NCBI RefSeq assembly: GCF_034424315.1
Contig: NZ_CP139972.1
Span: 248,001-312,000 of the forward strand
Length of the DNA stretch: 64,000 bases
Reading direction: 5' to 3'
Source of the DNA: Chitinophaga sancti
Lineage (GTDB): Bacteria > Bacteroidota > Bacteroidia > Chitinophagales > Chitinophagaceae
Position numbers and translations under genes: made by a program. This document shows, piece after piece, positions 63,707 through 64,000 of the stretch (positions are counted from its first letter, which is position 1; the number at the start of each line of letters is the position of its first letter). The notes under the pieces were generated by a model, which worked only from the letters and a program-made list of their open reading frames with translations, did not search any database and had not been told where the DNA came from.

Positions 63707-64000
63707 TTAATTCACTTTTATGATCTTGTAAGTCTTTGCCTTAGTATTCCGGTAAATTAACTTTACAAAATAAACACCATTTGGCTCATTTACCAAATCA
63801 AAAGTAAAACGATTGCTGCCGTCGATATTGGAGCCACGCTGATTGGCGATCATTTGCCCCGAAGTATTGTATAAACCTATGTAATCCAGGTTGTCCGGCT
63901 TTTCCAGGAAGGTCACGTAGAGTGCCCCGGAAGTTGGCACCGGGCCTACCGTAATGCCCTTTTCTTTCAGGTAAGGGAGGGTAGACTTAGTGACGATATT
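63707..64000 (-). CDS. Type IX-secreted protein, C-terminal part (5' end outside window)
   Basis: The frame is open at the right edge and gives the last 97 residues of a larger protein. It shows a type A T9SS sorting domain: GITVGPVPTSGALYVTF, then IGLYNTSGQMIANQRG and the closing NEPNGVYFVKLIYRNTKAKT with the KTYKIIKVN tail. This domain directs export and possible surface attachment through the type IX system. The function of the rest of the protein is not visible. It stops 3 bases before the mqnE start, so the two share a transcript. Confidence 0.85.
   Translation of the reverse strand, partial: NIVTKSTLPYLKEKGITVGPVPTSGALYVTFLEKPDNLDYIGLYNTSGQMIANQRGSNIDGSNRFTFDLVNEPNGVYFVKLIYRNTKAKTYKIIKVN

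Overview
The window looks like chromosomal DNA of a Bacteroidota bacterium, most likely a Chitinophaga-like member of the Chitinophagaceae. Supporting signs are type IX secretion C-terminal domains of both kinds (gliding-type CHU_C at about 9.5 kb and a type A domain at the right edge), SprB-type repeats, a TonB receptor with an N-terminal STN domain plus FecR and an ECF sigma factor, BshC (bacillithiol), MqnE (futalosine menaquinone route), and promoters of the Bacteroidota form TTTG-N20-TAnnTTTG. I see no rRNA, tRNA, CRISPR array, insertion sequence or prophage. The family assignment is inference from gene content.

Layout. 1-8.0 kb: end of an exopolysaccharide cluster, all on the plus strand: glycosyltransferases, a hexapeptide acetyltransferase, a secreted discoidin/DUF4091 protein, then a small phosphoglycosyl transferase, a PglD/NeuD-like acetyltransferase and a DegT aminotransferase (a PglC-PglD-PglE-like trio), closed by a terminator. 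8.2-12.5 kb: a SprB-repeat surface protein with a type B sorting domain and an MBOAT/SGNH-like O-acylation pair preceded by a promoter and a leader hairpin. 12.5-16.8 kb: a structured intergenic region, a GNAT-like protein, a sigma-54 activator with operator-like palindromes and a LuxR-type response regulator. 17.1-20.4 kb: CpsB-like phosphatase, fRMsr, IPP isomerase and a class I terpene synthase. 20.5-24.5 kb: a DUF2157 membrane protein, a sodium:solute symporter and myo-inositol oxygenase.

24.7-34.0 kb: a minus-strand operon of FecR anti-sigma factor, TonB receptor, lipoprotein, outer-membrane barrel and di-heme peroxidase, with the ECF sigma gene divergent from it; this is the best candidate for an incompletely described uptake or redox system. 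34.0-41 kb: a GlcD/GlcF-type fusion oxidase, an ABC permease and a DUF72 protein. 41.2-44.0 kb: glgA and glgC for glycogen. 44.4-49.9 kb: a complete RND efflux operon. 50-58.4 kb: bshC, a FUSC membrane protein, smc and a DUF4259 protein. 58.6-64 kb: a CNT nucleoside transporter, a secreted beta-propeller/cytochrome c lipoprotein, mqnE and the 3' end of a type IX-secreted protein gene.

Almost every operon ends in a long, A/T-flanked, often bidirectional hairpin. The window is otherwise densely coding. The non-coding stretches with most structure are 12780-13064, 14543-14590, 18564-18675, 19302-19409, 24966-25030 and 54151-54170.
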